From positions 20,599,001-20,663,000 of the forward strand of contig NC_065573.1 in assembly GCF_937616625.2 (NCBI RefSeq): 64,000 nt of DNA, given 5' to 3'. Of the stretch, positions 23,103 through 32,992 are shown piece by piece. Within the stretch, counting starts at the first letter, position 1. Every line of letters starts with the position of its first letter. This stretch comes from Mercurialis annua. Taxonomy: Eukaryota > Streptophyta > Magnoliopsida > Malpighiales > Euphorbiaceae. Made by a program: the position numbers and the translations under genes. The notes under the pieces are model-generated. The model was given only the letters and a program-made list of their open reading frames with translations. It was not told where the DNA came from and did not search any database.

Positions 23103-24130
23103 AAGCAGTTATTGATTGTTCACTAAAGTTTTTTTTCCATTATTCATAGGCATTAAAGTGCAAGACAGACGTACAAAAGTAGAAGGTAACTGTTACTATT
23201 GCTGATTTCACTATCTTTTTAATAGCTTATTTTACTATTTACTAAAGTTGTTTTTTCATGGTAAACAGGCTTTACAGCACAGGTTACAGAAGTTTTCAAG
23301 TTGAAGGTAGTTATACTATTTCTTATTTCACTAATTTAATTTTTTTTCCACAGCATTTCACTACAATTTGTTTTATGTTCAGTCCACTCACTGTCATAAC
23401 AGATTCAATGTATATTGTTTTACTTCCCATATTCACACCTTTATGAGTAAATATATGCATTTATTGATTGATCACTAAAATTATTTTTCATTGTCATAGG
23501 TTTTAAAGTGCAAGACACAGACGTATAAAAGTAGAAGGTATATTTTAATACTGATTGGATGCATAGTTTAACCCCTGAACTTGTAGCCTTTTACCTAGCT
23601 AACCCCTAAATTTCACATCTCACCTATCGAACCTCTGAACTTTTAAATAATCCGATTTGAACCCTAAAGTTGATAAATACGGAAACATTGAACCCCTACG
23701 TGCACAACTTCTTCTAGAATGTTTCAAGTGACAGGTGGACGTGGAGGGGTTCAATATTTATGTATTTATCAAGTTCAAATCAAATTATTTAACAAGTTCA
23801 GAGGTTCGATAGGTCAGACGTTAAGTTTAACGGTTAGATGGGTAAAAGGGTACAAGTTCAGGGGTCAAATTATATATTAAGCCTATTAAAATTGCCTACT
23901 TTACTATCTTCTTAATACCTTCTTTGACTATTTACTAAAGTTGTTTTTTCATGGTAAACAGGCTTTACAGCAGAGGTTATAAAAGTTCTCGACTTGACGG
24001 TAGTTATTACTATTGCTTATTTCACAAACTTAATTTTTTTCCACATCATTTCACTATAATTTGTTTTATGTCCAAACCCCTCACTTCCATAACAAATCAG
24101 TAGATATTATTTTACTTTCCATCTTCACAT
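23103..24130 (+). repeat. Tandem duplication of about 350 bp with microexon-like modules, second copy split by a MITE
   Basis: Copy 1 spans about 23103-23450 and copy 2 about 23455-24130, the latter interrupted at 23560-23883. Each copy holds two short modules flanked by splice consensus: 23150-23185 and 23269-23306 in copy 1, 23500-23537 and 23962-23999 in copy 2. The first type reads TTAAAGTGCAAGACA..., the second GCTTTACAGCA.AGGTTA..., each preceded by YAG and followed by GTA. Three of the four modules are 38 nt. No coding frame runs through them, so this may be a decaying gene or a noncoding transcript linked to the ORF at 24190-24640. Confidence 0.6.
23560..23883. mobile_element. MITE with imperfect TIRs inside the second duplicate
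   Basis: The left arm, containing ACCCCTGAACTTGTAGCCTT, is mirrored on the right by AAGGGTACAAGTTCAGGGGT. Inner arms also pair imperfectly (GAGGTTCGATAGGT with ACCTATCGAACCTC). It is absent from the matching position of copy 1 of the tandem duplication. The exact ends and target duplication are not clear. Confidence 0.7.
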
Positions 24131-24189
24131 CTTTATTAATGTCAATGACAAGAATTTTATTTTTTTAGCTAATATCATATGATTAAATT

Positions 24190-24640
24190 TTGGAAAGCAA
24201 CTTGACTTCGTTAGGATTTCCAAAACACTACTATAAGACTGTTATGGAAGCAGACACAAATATATATCAGGCAACAATGGTGTTCACCTATGACAATGGG
24301 GATAATATAAGTGGGAAAATGACAGGAGTAAGCACGTTAACTGCAGATCATGCTAAAGGAAATTGCGGCTTATTTTGCGGTTGAGCTCTTAAAACGCCGC
24401 CATAACCGAACTATAACTGATTTTCACTCTCCTAAAGTTGTTGCACTGACCAAAGAACTGAATGTGATGACCAAAGAACTTGTTGCCATGACTGTAGCAT
24501 ATGGTGCCTCTCAAAATGATTACGCACAACTATTGGCCAAGTACAAGGCAATGAAAAAGATTTTTAAAAAACTTGGAAAGACTGTTGCAAGGCTCGTGGT
24601 TCTTTCCAACCGAACCATGTTCAAAAGGAAAATATCTTAA
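24190..24640 (+). pseudogene. Frameshifted ORF pair of unknown function
   Basis: One frame (24190-24384; TTG-initiated, so the true start is upstream or absent) contains NIYQATMVFTYDNGDNISGK and TADHAK, then reads into a stop. A second frame, shifted by one base near 24356, continues as EIAAYFAVELLKRRHNRTIT and runs to a stop at 24640 through a Lys-rich helical tail. The sense across the junction suggests a one-base change in a formerly continuous gene. The order (a Val/Phe/Tyr strand segment, then AKEIAAYFAVELL) loosely recalls the end of a double-stranded-RNA-binding domain, but this is weak. No known family is assigned. Confidence 0.4.
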
Positions 24641-25135
24641 AACGATAGTCTGAAGCTGTATGGTTTGGGCACGGGGTTAAATAACTTATAGGATATCAAC
24701 TTTCCTTTTGATGTGTTAGTTGATGTAGTTAAGTTGTATATGTAATGGTGTGTTTTTGCTGTTGCCTCAGTGCCTTTTGAGAATTAGGTTGTAGTCTTTG
24801 TTTTCATGTAGTAAAAATTATTATTAATCTACTATGTTGTTTTTTGTTAGCTCTTTGCTCATTTTACAATTTAATATTCTGCTTAATTCCCATCTAACTT
24901 AACTTAACGTGTAACATGTTTTCAACTTAAATTTAATTTATCACGCCTACTACATCAGAGTCTAACTAATCAACTTTTCACTCTTTAAACACTAAAACCT
25001 GCCTTTTTTAACTATTATGCTTGAATTGGATTCAAGACCAGTGTAGACTGCCATTTTTCTCCCACTTAACTTAATGTGCAATATGTTTGCCAAGCTCTTC
25101 AAAAAGTAACTCTTTTCAAAGTCTCAAATTGTGAT
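24641..25135. other. AT-rich intergenic stretch
   Basis: No gene seen. It ends at the left target duplication (GTGAT) of the LTR-like insertion. Confidence 0.5.
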
Positions 25136-27329
25136 TGTCACGACCCAATCTCAGAGCCGAGACCGGCGCTAGGGAATGGGAGTGGTTGCTCCGAAACCCG
25201 TAGCAAGCCTAAAAACGTAAAATAATTTTTCGCGAAACATAAACGTCATGCATGACATAAATAAACACGTATCATGCAGAAGCACACATGCCAGGCACAT
25301 ATATCCTCTGGCAGTCACAATATAAATAACGCAGCAAGCGTAAACGTTTAAAACTTTAAAACGTTAAAGTTATATTTACAGAAAACTACACATACAAGCT
25401 GACTTGCAAAATACCTATCTACTGCAGCTCTAAGAGTAAAGTACTGTTTCTTTACATACTCAAAAATACAGACTTCTGGGAGTAGGATAGAAGTCTGTTG
25501 CTTCAAAGCGTCTTTATCCTGAAAGGAAATCTGTGAGGGGTCAGTATATTGGGATATACTGAGTGAGTTCATACATTTACTAATAAGTATTCAAATAAAA
25601 CATAAAATCGTAATCAATCATATGCAGCCAAGTACAAGATCTGATTGAAACCTTAATCCTCAAAGATACTACTAATCAATCGATCAACCCAATCATAAAT
25701 ATCAATTGCGAGTCCAACTCGCTGGTGGCCCAGCCACTAGATACGGGGACTTCCAGGCTACACCGTAGCCGAGTTCACTCTGCGTATCTAAATCATAACC
25801 TAATCGTAAATCTCATATTCATCATCAGCTCCCAGCTGAGTCATATCAAAACTGGTGATCACACAGTCCTATTGTCGCCCAATAGGTAGCACGTTCCATC
25901 GGATCAATACCGGTTTCAAATCAAACATATGCGCAATTCATAAAAGCGTTTCGCATATAAAACATGCAATTCCAATATAAAGCAATATAAAATAATTGCT
26001 TAAATAAATACTTTAAAAGCAAATCGTATAAACTCACAGAAAACGCTTATCCAAAAATACGTCGGGGCTTTAGAAACGTCAAGCTTCCCGAGCTCCTGGT
26101 CCAGCTCCTTCTTGCCTCGCTGGATCTAAAACAATTTCAAAACATTGACTCACATCAGAATCCTATTCTAAGATTGACTCTAGACTCGAGGCTCGACACG
26201 TTTCACTTTCATTAGTCGTCGTGCTTCTCACGCATATCCCGTTAAACGATATCAAACTCGTTTACGGATCGCAAATTACTTCCAATTTAATCTTCTTATA
26301 ACCTCATTAGGTTAACTACTATTCGATTTCCGATTCAATACGTGAATTCCATTAATTCAGTCGAGGTACGAAGATTCAGGGTGCGAGAATCGAAGGGTGC
26401 ACGCTCGTGCAGGGAGGTACACGTTCGTGTACCTTGGTACACGTTCGTGTACCCAATGTTGGTACACGTTCGTGTACCATTGATGGTACACGTTCGTGTA
26501 CCACAAGTACACGTTCGTGTACCACAGTACACGATCGTGTACTGTCGTGCACGATCCCCCGGAATCGATTTCCGGGGTTTCCGACCTGCTATATACGCAA
26601 AAACGCTCCAAACTTAACCAAAACGCATATTCTAAGCTCAAAACGCTATATATCAATCCTATACTCGATAAAACGATAAAATCGTTTCGTGGCCTAAAAC
26701 TTTGAATCGATATAACTCAAAATATAATCAACGAAACGGTAAAACGTCAAGCTTACCGTGATTACCCGTCGAAATACGATCGTTTGGAGTTATAGAACGT
26801 CGGAAACGGACGAGAAACGAAAACCGCGCGACGAACCGTAATCGCCGTTAAGAACGAAAGAAAGAAAGAAAAGGAATGAAGGTTCTGATCCCTTCTTTCA
26901 TTCATCTCAATCTCATATATATCCTGGCTAAAGTACGCTTTGGTCCTTGAAACTTTTCAAAAGTTTCAATTTAATCCAAAACCTATTTAATTAATCTTTC
27001 TATTAATTCAGATACGTATTATTTATCTCCGAATAAATAATACTAACTTAATATATAGATTTCCATCGAAAATCCTCAAATTTCTATTTTCGGGATTAAT
27101 TGGCTAATTTGCACTTTAGCCCCTAAACTTTTCAAAATTTACAATCTAGCCCCGAAATATCTCCACATCCAACTTTTCAAATTTAATTCCTTAAATCCCG
27201 CTAATTGACTCATTAAATTTTTATTCTGAATTTCCGATATAATTAAATTAAATTCTCCTTAATTTAATTTATCGGAAATCACGACACGTGGCACGACTTA
27301 ATTACCTTAAAATATTTTGGGGTATTACA
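25136..27329. mobile_element. Solo-LTR-like insertion, 2.2 kb
   Basis: The segment begins TGTCACGACCC and ends GGGGTATTACA, the TG...CA termini of an LTR. It is bounded by the identical 5-bp direct repeat GTGAT (25131-25135 and 27330-27334), the usual LTR-retrotransposon duplication. No gag-pol ORF, primer-binding site or polypurine tract is seen, and no second LTR is present, so it most resembles a solo LTR left by recombination between LTRs. Both termini, read inward, give TGT-A--ACCC, so orientation is unclear. All ORFs inside are short. It contains a palindrome array at 26396-26552. Confidence 0.75.
26396..26552. repeat. Array of GTACACGTTCGTGTAC palindromes in the LTR-like element
   Basis: GGTACACGTTCGTGTACC occurs at 26416, 26436, 26461 and 26485. 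One-base variants follow at 26507 and 26525 (GTACACGATCGTGTAC), with half-degenerate units at both ends (GTGCACGCTCGTGCA, GTGCACGAT). Spacers are 2-7 bp. Each unit is an interrupted palindrome containing CACG/CGTG cores. ORFs on both strands (RVPWYTFVYP-like, TRTCTCGTRT-like) are the repeat in translation. Confidence 0.9.
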
Positions 27330-27826
27330 GTGATTTAAATTTTATTTACCATAGTTGGCTTCCTCGTTAAACCGTGTTGCAAAATTGTCATTATTTATAT
27401 AAATATTTTTATTGGTTAAATATATATTTGAATTATCAATTATGTGATAATTAAATTTGTTCCTTTTTAATTTTTTTAATTAATTTCATTACAAATACAA
27501 TTTTGTCTATTAAATATTATCCGCTGCCAATTTTATAATACGGTATCTTTTTTAACTTTTTGAAACATTCGACTAATGTCATAATAACAAGCAACATAAA
27601 ATTTTAAATAGCAATTTTAAAATGTTATTACATCATGTTGATAAAATATTTTTAAAAGGTCTCTATACATGTTTAAATGATATTTTTTTTAGTTTAAATA
27701 ATATATATTATGTTGCAATAATTTCTCTAATGAGATTTATTACAATATATGAATAAATGTTGTAATATCATATAAATAGTAACATTTTATAAATGTCGTC
27801 AAAAATAGTTCATATAATAAAAATTA

Positions 27827-28097
27827 CTTCTTCCGTCCCAAAACAATAGTCCACTTTCCTTATATTTTTTGTATCAAACAATAGTCCATTTTCCTTGTAA
27901 ATCACAATTTAAAGTGTTTATTCCATATTGTCCTTATTGAAAATGTACCATTTATTGCTATTAGCCTATAGTCATAACATTTAATAAGGGTATGATAGGG
28001 AAAATGAAGATAAATTTGTGAAAAATTAGAGCATTAATTGTGTTTCTTAAACTGTGTGAAAAAGAGAAAGTGGACTATTGTTTTGGGATGGAGGGAG
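27827..28097. mobile_element. Stowaway-like MITE
   Basis: CTTCTTCCGTCCCAAAACAA at the left mirrors TTGTTTTGGGATGGAGGGAG at the right, flanked by TA on both sides (27825-27826 and 28098-28099). Sub-terminal arms also pair (TAGTCCACTTTCC with AAGTGGACTA). 271 bp, no ORF. The termini match the Tc1/mariner-related CTCCCTCCGTCCC type. Confidence 0.85.
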
Positions 28098-28099
28098 TA

Positions 28100-29220
28100 G
28101 TAGTTATTGGCTTATTGCAATACTTTATGAATATATTATTATAAGAATGATCTAATAATACAAACAAATGTCACAAAAATATTATAAAATGTTACTATAG
28201 ATGGCTAGTTAGCTACCAACATTTGCATGAAATGTCATTTAAACACATAACGACACCATCAAATGTAACACACATATAACATTCGTGAAAAATGTTGATA
28301 TAAACTTTATGTGTTATTTTTTTAATATCAAGTAACATTTGTCTGATGTAATAATAGACCTTTGTTGTTATAGTGTAAATACCTATATATTAGTATTCAA
28401 ATTTTATTAACATGTTTATCAAATAGATATCTATATTTAATTATTAACCCATCAGTTAAGAAAAAACAAAATATAAACTTCTTTTTCACACCTTTTCTTT
28501 CAAAGACTTTACATCAGTATCAAAATTATCATTTTCTTTCATCAGCACCATTCCAATAAAATGAGAACACATCACTTTGAGAAAATTAAATTTTCAGAAA
28601 ATTGTGCGTGGACGGGACGTTATGGTGTGACATATACAGTGGGTTGTATGGGTATTTTAGTAATAAATATGGCGATACTTTTGAATTGGGGAGTTTATTG
28701 GATATAAAGATGTAGGAGTAATGAGAACGAGTACAGAGAATAGAACGGCAGGGTAGTGATGGAATGCTGCTGGAATTTTTAGTGGTCCCCACTCACCGTA
28801 CTGCCTATCTTTCTAATTGTCCATGTTGTCCATCTGATTTCCTTAGCGTGTGCTGGTAAATCTGCTTCAGTGGGTTTGTTTTCCCCATCTTTTATAGGGC
28901 TGCACTATTATTTTTTCAAAAATAAAAATAGAATTTGATATATAAAACAATCTTATAAATAAAATTAGCAAAAATTGTATTTATATAAAAATCTATTAAT
29001 TTTATTAATTAAAGTCAATTTTAATTTATTTTATATTAATAATAGCTAATTGAAATAAAATAATTGTGGATATATTTTCGATATATATTTGATACATTTA
29101 TTATAGCTAATATGATAGATATATGGAGGCGGCGTTATAAAACGTATAAAAAAACAGGAAAAATGGTTCAAATGATCGAATATAATTTATACATGATATA
29201 TATATTTTGAATACATCTGT
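28100..29220. other. AT-rich intergenic stretch
   Basis: No gene recognised. The 28586-28792 minus-strand ORF lacks any supporting feature. Confidence 0.5.
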
Positions 29221-29352
29221 GATACTTTTGATAGGGAAAACAAAAGTATCGGACGCTGATATCAATATATAATTTATATATGATACTTTTGATAGGGAAA
29301 ATAAAAGTATCGGACGCTGATATCATGTATAAATTATATCTGATACTTTTGA
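29221..29352. repeat. 61-bp tandem repeat with internal stem-loop
   Basis: Units start at 29221 and 29282, with a partial third at 29342. Each full unit begins GATACTTTTGATAGGGAAAA and then (C/T)AAAAGTATC, so GATACTTTTG can pair with CAAAAGTATC around a 10-base loop. GGACGCTGATATCA follows. The related words GATGCTGATATCAG and GGATGCTGACG appear nearby (29412-29442). Confidence 0.8.
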
Positions 29353-29866
29353 AACTTTTTGAATACATCCGCGTGCGTCAAACCGGTTGATGCATGCCGA
29401 CTTCAGCATCAGATGCTGATATCAGTATCGGATGCTGACGTTTACAAAAGTGGTGTTGGTGAAATTATTTAAAAAAAAACAATACAGTTGTAATAAGTGG
29501 TAAACAAATTGTATCTCATGAAAAAAAGTCTTTTTTTTTATGTTTTTGTGGTTTTTTCTATAATAAAATATTAATATAATTTATGGTACCGTGGACATGC
29601 AAACTTTTTGGTTTAATCTCAAATATTTTATATTTATAATAGTTATCACAAATTTAAATAAAATTTATTATTATTCACAAATATAAAGTTGCCTTAAATA
29701 AAATTTATTATTTAATTTATTAAACTCAAATTACTATTGTAAGAAAAAAACTCAAATTACTACTATATAATAAATAAATAAAATATCATCTTCTTCAAAT
29801 AACAATTAATTTTTTTAATACTTTAAATTTAGATTTTAGTTTTATATATATTTTAGAAATTTAATA

Positions 29867-30147
29867 CTCTCTCCTTCTCAAAATAATAGTTTATTTTTCT
29901 TTTCTTTTTTTATCACAAATAGTTGTCCACATTCCTTGTAAATTTTAATTTCGAGTGTTGATTTTTCATGTTACCCTTATTTAAATTTTATTATTTATTG
30001 CCATTTGTCTAAAGAGTAAATTAGTCGTAATATTTAATAAGTGTATGATAGGAAAAATAAAAATAAAGTTGTGAAAAGTTAGAGCATTAATTGTATTTTT
30101 CAAGCTGTGTGAACAGGAAAAAATGGACTATAATTTTGGGATGGGGA
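29867..30147. mobile_element. Degenerate Stowaway-like MITE
   Basis: The left end CTCTCTCCTTCTCAAAATAA is mirrored by the right-hand ATAATTTTGGGATGGGGA. TA flanks at 29865-29866 and 30148-30149. The interior is alignable by eye with the 27827 and 43071 copies (GGACTAT, TTTAATAAGTGTATGATAGG). Confidence 0.7.
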
Positions 30148-30209
30148 TATTTATCATCAATTATTATTAAATTTAATATTAAAATAATAAATAAAATATT
30201 AATAAAAAT

Positions 30210-30590
30210 GCCTAATGTCTTAAAAAAAACCCGACCTTCCATCCCCTTTTCACTTCTACCCTGACGTTGCAAATCGATCAATTTTCCCTATTTTGTATTT
30301 TTTCATTTCAATTGTACCCTAAAGTATAAAATTGACCTTTTTTATTTGGCAAAAGTTCAAAACAATTCTCTAAATTTACTCTTTTGCATTAGATTAACTT
30401 TTTATATTAAATTGATCATTTTTGAAGAACTTTTTTGAACTTTTGTCAAATAAAAAAAGGTCAATTTTATGCTTTAGAGTACAACTGAAATAAAAAAAAA
30501 TGCAAAACAGGGTAAAATTGATAAATTTTCAACATCAAAATAGGATTGAAAAGAGGATGAAAGGTCGGAATTTTTTTAAGACATTAAACC
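30210..30590. mobile_element. Palindromic TIR element with 10-bp target duplication
   Basis: The termini GCCTAATGTCTTAAAAAAAA and TTTTTTTAAGACATTAAACC are inverted copies. Pairing continues inward (ACCCGACCTTCCATCC with GGATGAAAGGTCGG, AAAATTGACCTTTTTT with AAAAAAGGTCAATTTT), so almost the whole 381 bp can fold. A perfect TAATAAAAAT lies on both sides (30200-30209 and 30591-30600). Duplication length suggests a Mutator-like MITE, though the site is AT-rich. Confidence 0.75.
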
Positions 30591-30636
30591 TAATAAAAAT
30601 ATAATGGTTATATTAGAAACACAAGTATTTTTTTTC

Positions 30637-31248
30637 CAAAGTTAAAATCATTGATGAAGATTAAATTACAACAAGTGAAAGTCATATAACAAAAGTCATA
30701 TATATGATCTTTCTAATTTTGAGATAATAAATAATAAGCAACAATTCAAATACAAGCTATAAAAAATCGGAAAAATAGAGAAAAATCTAAACTTGAGTCC
30801 CGAAACTTAAACACAACGATTCGTTGAGCGGGTGTTAGATGATTCCTCTTTCCGATTTGCCCGTCGATCCGCTTGATCCGTTGAAGTCTATTATTTCCGA
30901 TCTCCATCTTCATTTAGATCCTAAAGAGATAGATCCACAACCTCATCATTTTTTTAGATTTACAAGAATTTGGATTTAAAGCTCAAACAAACACTAAATG
31001 TTCTTGTAAATCTAAAAAATATAAACAAATGAGGATATAAAAGACCTTATTATTTTTTCAAAGATGAACAAAATAAAGACCCAAACCAAAACTAAAATTT
31101 TAACAAGAATTTATTGAAAGCAATAGTAGATTTATAATAATAAGTATTATGGGTGGAGAGAAGATGATTTTCCGGCACAGATTCGAGAGTTTTTTTTAGA
31201 GAGAAGGGAGAGAAAAATTTTAGAGAGAGAAGTCTTAACCACAAGTAA
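30637..31248 (+). repeat. Dispersed repeat, copy A
   Basis: The segment from TCCAAAGTTAAAATCATTG to AGAGAGAAGTCTTAACC is repeated in the same orientation at 61356-62005 with few differences, and in a broken, diverged form at 41340-42790. It contains GTCGATCCGCTTGATCCGTT and a GAGAGAAGGGAGAG-rich end. No ORF of note. The identity of the parent element is unknown. Confidence 0.8.
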
Positions 31249-31409
31249 AACACAAGTAGTTGGCCTTTTAAGAAATGTATGACTCAACTAATACAATTAA
31301 ACTAAGATTTGTGACTCAACTCTCATAATCGTCAAGCAAAATTTGAATGACAACACCCAAAAATTAAGTCTTAGTATAATATTTGAATTTGTAATCCATT
31401 TTGTACCTT
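31249..31409 (+). promoter_or_regulatory. Proximal upstream region of the aspartic protease gene
   Basis: AT-rich sequence between dispersed repeat A and the protease ATG; the promoter must overlap or adjoin this repeat. TATAATATTTG at 31375-31385 lies too close to the ATG to be called a TATA box with confidence. Confidence 0.3.
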
Positions 31410-32717
31410 ATGAGTTATCAAACACAAATGACACCTTCTTATAGCTTCCATTTACTTTTACTCTTCGTCCCAACTCTTTACATTACTTTTTCAAACCATA
31501 ATGTCACTGCAAAGTCACTCATCAGCTTCCCCATACACCACATCGGAAAGTTCGCAAACTCATTTTTCAATAATTCCAACTCTTTCAATTCATACAGATT
31601 ATCCCGTGATCAAGACAGATTCAAAACGCCTCTGGTTACTCGTCTCACCGGAGAACACGTAGTTCAGGTCAGGATCGGCGTAACCGAAATGCAAACTCAC
31701 TTGTTTTTAGACACTCGATCGCCGCTTATTTGGTGGCAGTGCTTCCCCTGCTTGGCCTGCTTTAATCAGATAAACGACCCTAAATATCAGTACGACGTGT
31801 CTCTTTCATACGACGCCGTTGATGTGTCGTCAAGTAACTGTAACTCCAGTGAGCGGTTTATTGATAACGAAGATTATAATGACGATCAGTGTCATTATGA
31901 TATTGAATACGGGAATGGCGGTTATAGCACAGGGGTATTATCGACCGAGATTTTGTCGACGGAGGATCGGGTATATTCACAGAATATAACCTTCGGGTGC
32001 GGAAGACAAAATTCCGGCCACTGGTATCATCATGGGTTGTTCGCCGGAATAATGGGGTTTAACAAAAATAACTACGCTTTCCCATCTCAGCTCAATGCTA
32101 CCAAATTCTCTTTTTGTTTGGTTAATTACGACTGGTACGGCGGAATTCTTGATAAAAAATCACAACTCTACCTGCATGAATTCCCGGAGCTAAAATACGA
32201 CTCGTTCTTCGTGCCATTACTTGAGAGTCCGTACGATCCAGAATCTTACTACGTGGAGTTCACCGGAATAAAAATCAACGGCGATGATGTTTCAGTAAAA
32301 CATGGTGTATGGAACCCTAATTCTGGATATGGAGTGGTGGTGGATACCGGAACTTTGATAACTAGGTTTCCGAGAGATGTTTATACCAAATTCCGTGATC
32401 AATTTGTGGCTGAGGCTTCTGATGAGTTCGATCCTATTCCATCGTATGATCATTTTTTGGATGTATGTTATGAGTTAGACCCGGAGTTCCAGCTTCATCG
32501 TTTTCCGACTGTGTCGTTGTATTTTGGCGGCGGCGACAAGTATCTGAAATTGCTACCGGAGCAAATCTTGTACTCCGACACGGCGGGGGTTTACTGTTTT
32601 GCGTTTTTGCCTTATGATAGGAATGCAACTATTCTGGGTAGTCACCAACTTGAAAAGACAAGATTTTCTTTTGATCTTTCAGGGAAGACAGTTATAATCT
32701 CCCCAAATGATTGTTGA
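31410..32717 (+). CDS. Nepenthesin-like A1 aspartic protease with altered first active-site motif
   Basis: Single exon, 435 residues from the ATG at 31410; an earlier TTG is in frame but is not a plausible start. A hydrophobic signal segment lies near residues 12-28 (YSFHLLLLFVPTLYITF), so secretion is likely. The first catalytic motif should read DTGS but is D101-T-R-S (CGA codon at 31716), followed by LIWWQC. The second, VVVDTGTLITRFP with D312, is intact. Cys-rich loops follow the first motif (CFPCLACF), as in plant nepenthesin-type proteases. The flap Tyr is present in IEYGNGGYSTG, and NITFGCG and FGG motifs are present. Homologues act in the apoplast or in defence. Replacement of the active-site Gly by Arg probably impairs catalysis, so this may be a non-catalytic homologue. 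Confidence 0.9.
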   Translation: MSYQTQMTPSYSFHLLLLFVPTLYITFSNHNVTAKSLISFPIHHIGKFANSFFNNSNSFNSYRLSRDQDRFKTPLVTRLTGEHVVQVRIGVTEMQTHLFLDTRSPLIWWQCFPCLACFNQINDPKYQYDVSLSYDAVDVSSSNCNSSERFIDNEDYNDDQCHYDIEYGNGGYSTGVLSTEILSTEDRVYSQNITFGCGRQNSGHWYHHGLFAGIMGFNKNNYAFPSQLNATKFSFCLVNYDWYGGILDKKSQLYLHEFPELKYDSFFVPLLESPYDPESYYVEFTGIKINGDDVSVKHGVWNPNSGYGVVVDTGTLITRFPRDVYTKFRDQFVAEASDEFDPIPSYDHFLDVCYELDPEFQLHRFPTVSLYFGGGDKYLKLLPEQILYSDTAGVYCFAFLPYDRNATILGSHQLEKTRFSFDLSGKTVIISPNDC

Positions 32718-32992
32718 GTTACTTTTATATGTTAAACGAGGGTCTATTTTAACCTTTTTAATAAGATTAGTTGCCATTTTGAAGTAGAAAAATTATTAAG
32801 GGGTAAGTTAAAACTATAGCCCAATATGAGGGTCGATGTGTACCTTTCTCCATTTTGAGACTTAATTAACATCCTACTCCGCATTGTACATTATAATACC
32901 CTCTCAACCGGATAGAGAGAATCTGATTTTAATCGGATAAAATAAAATCAACAGTAAACAGAAGTAGAAAGTAAGAGAAGATATCGCCGGAG

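Noticed and set aside
26335..26705. ORFs on both strands with TRTCT- and VRVP-type repeats
   Set aside because: Translations of the GTACACGTTCGTGTAC array, not genes.
25136..27329. A complete LTR retrotransposon
   Set aside because: No gag-pol, primer-binding site or paired LTR was found; only the solo-LTR interpretation is supported.
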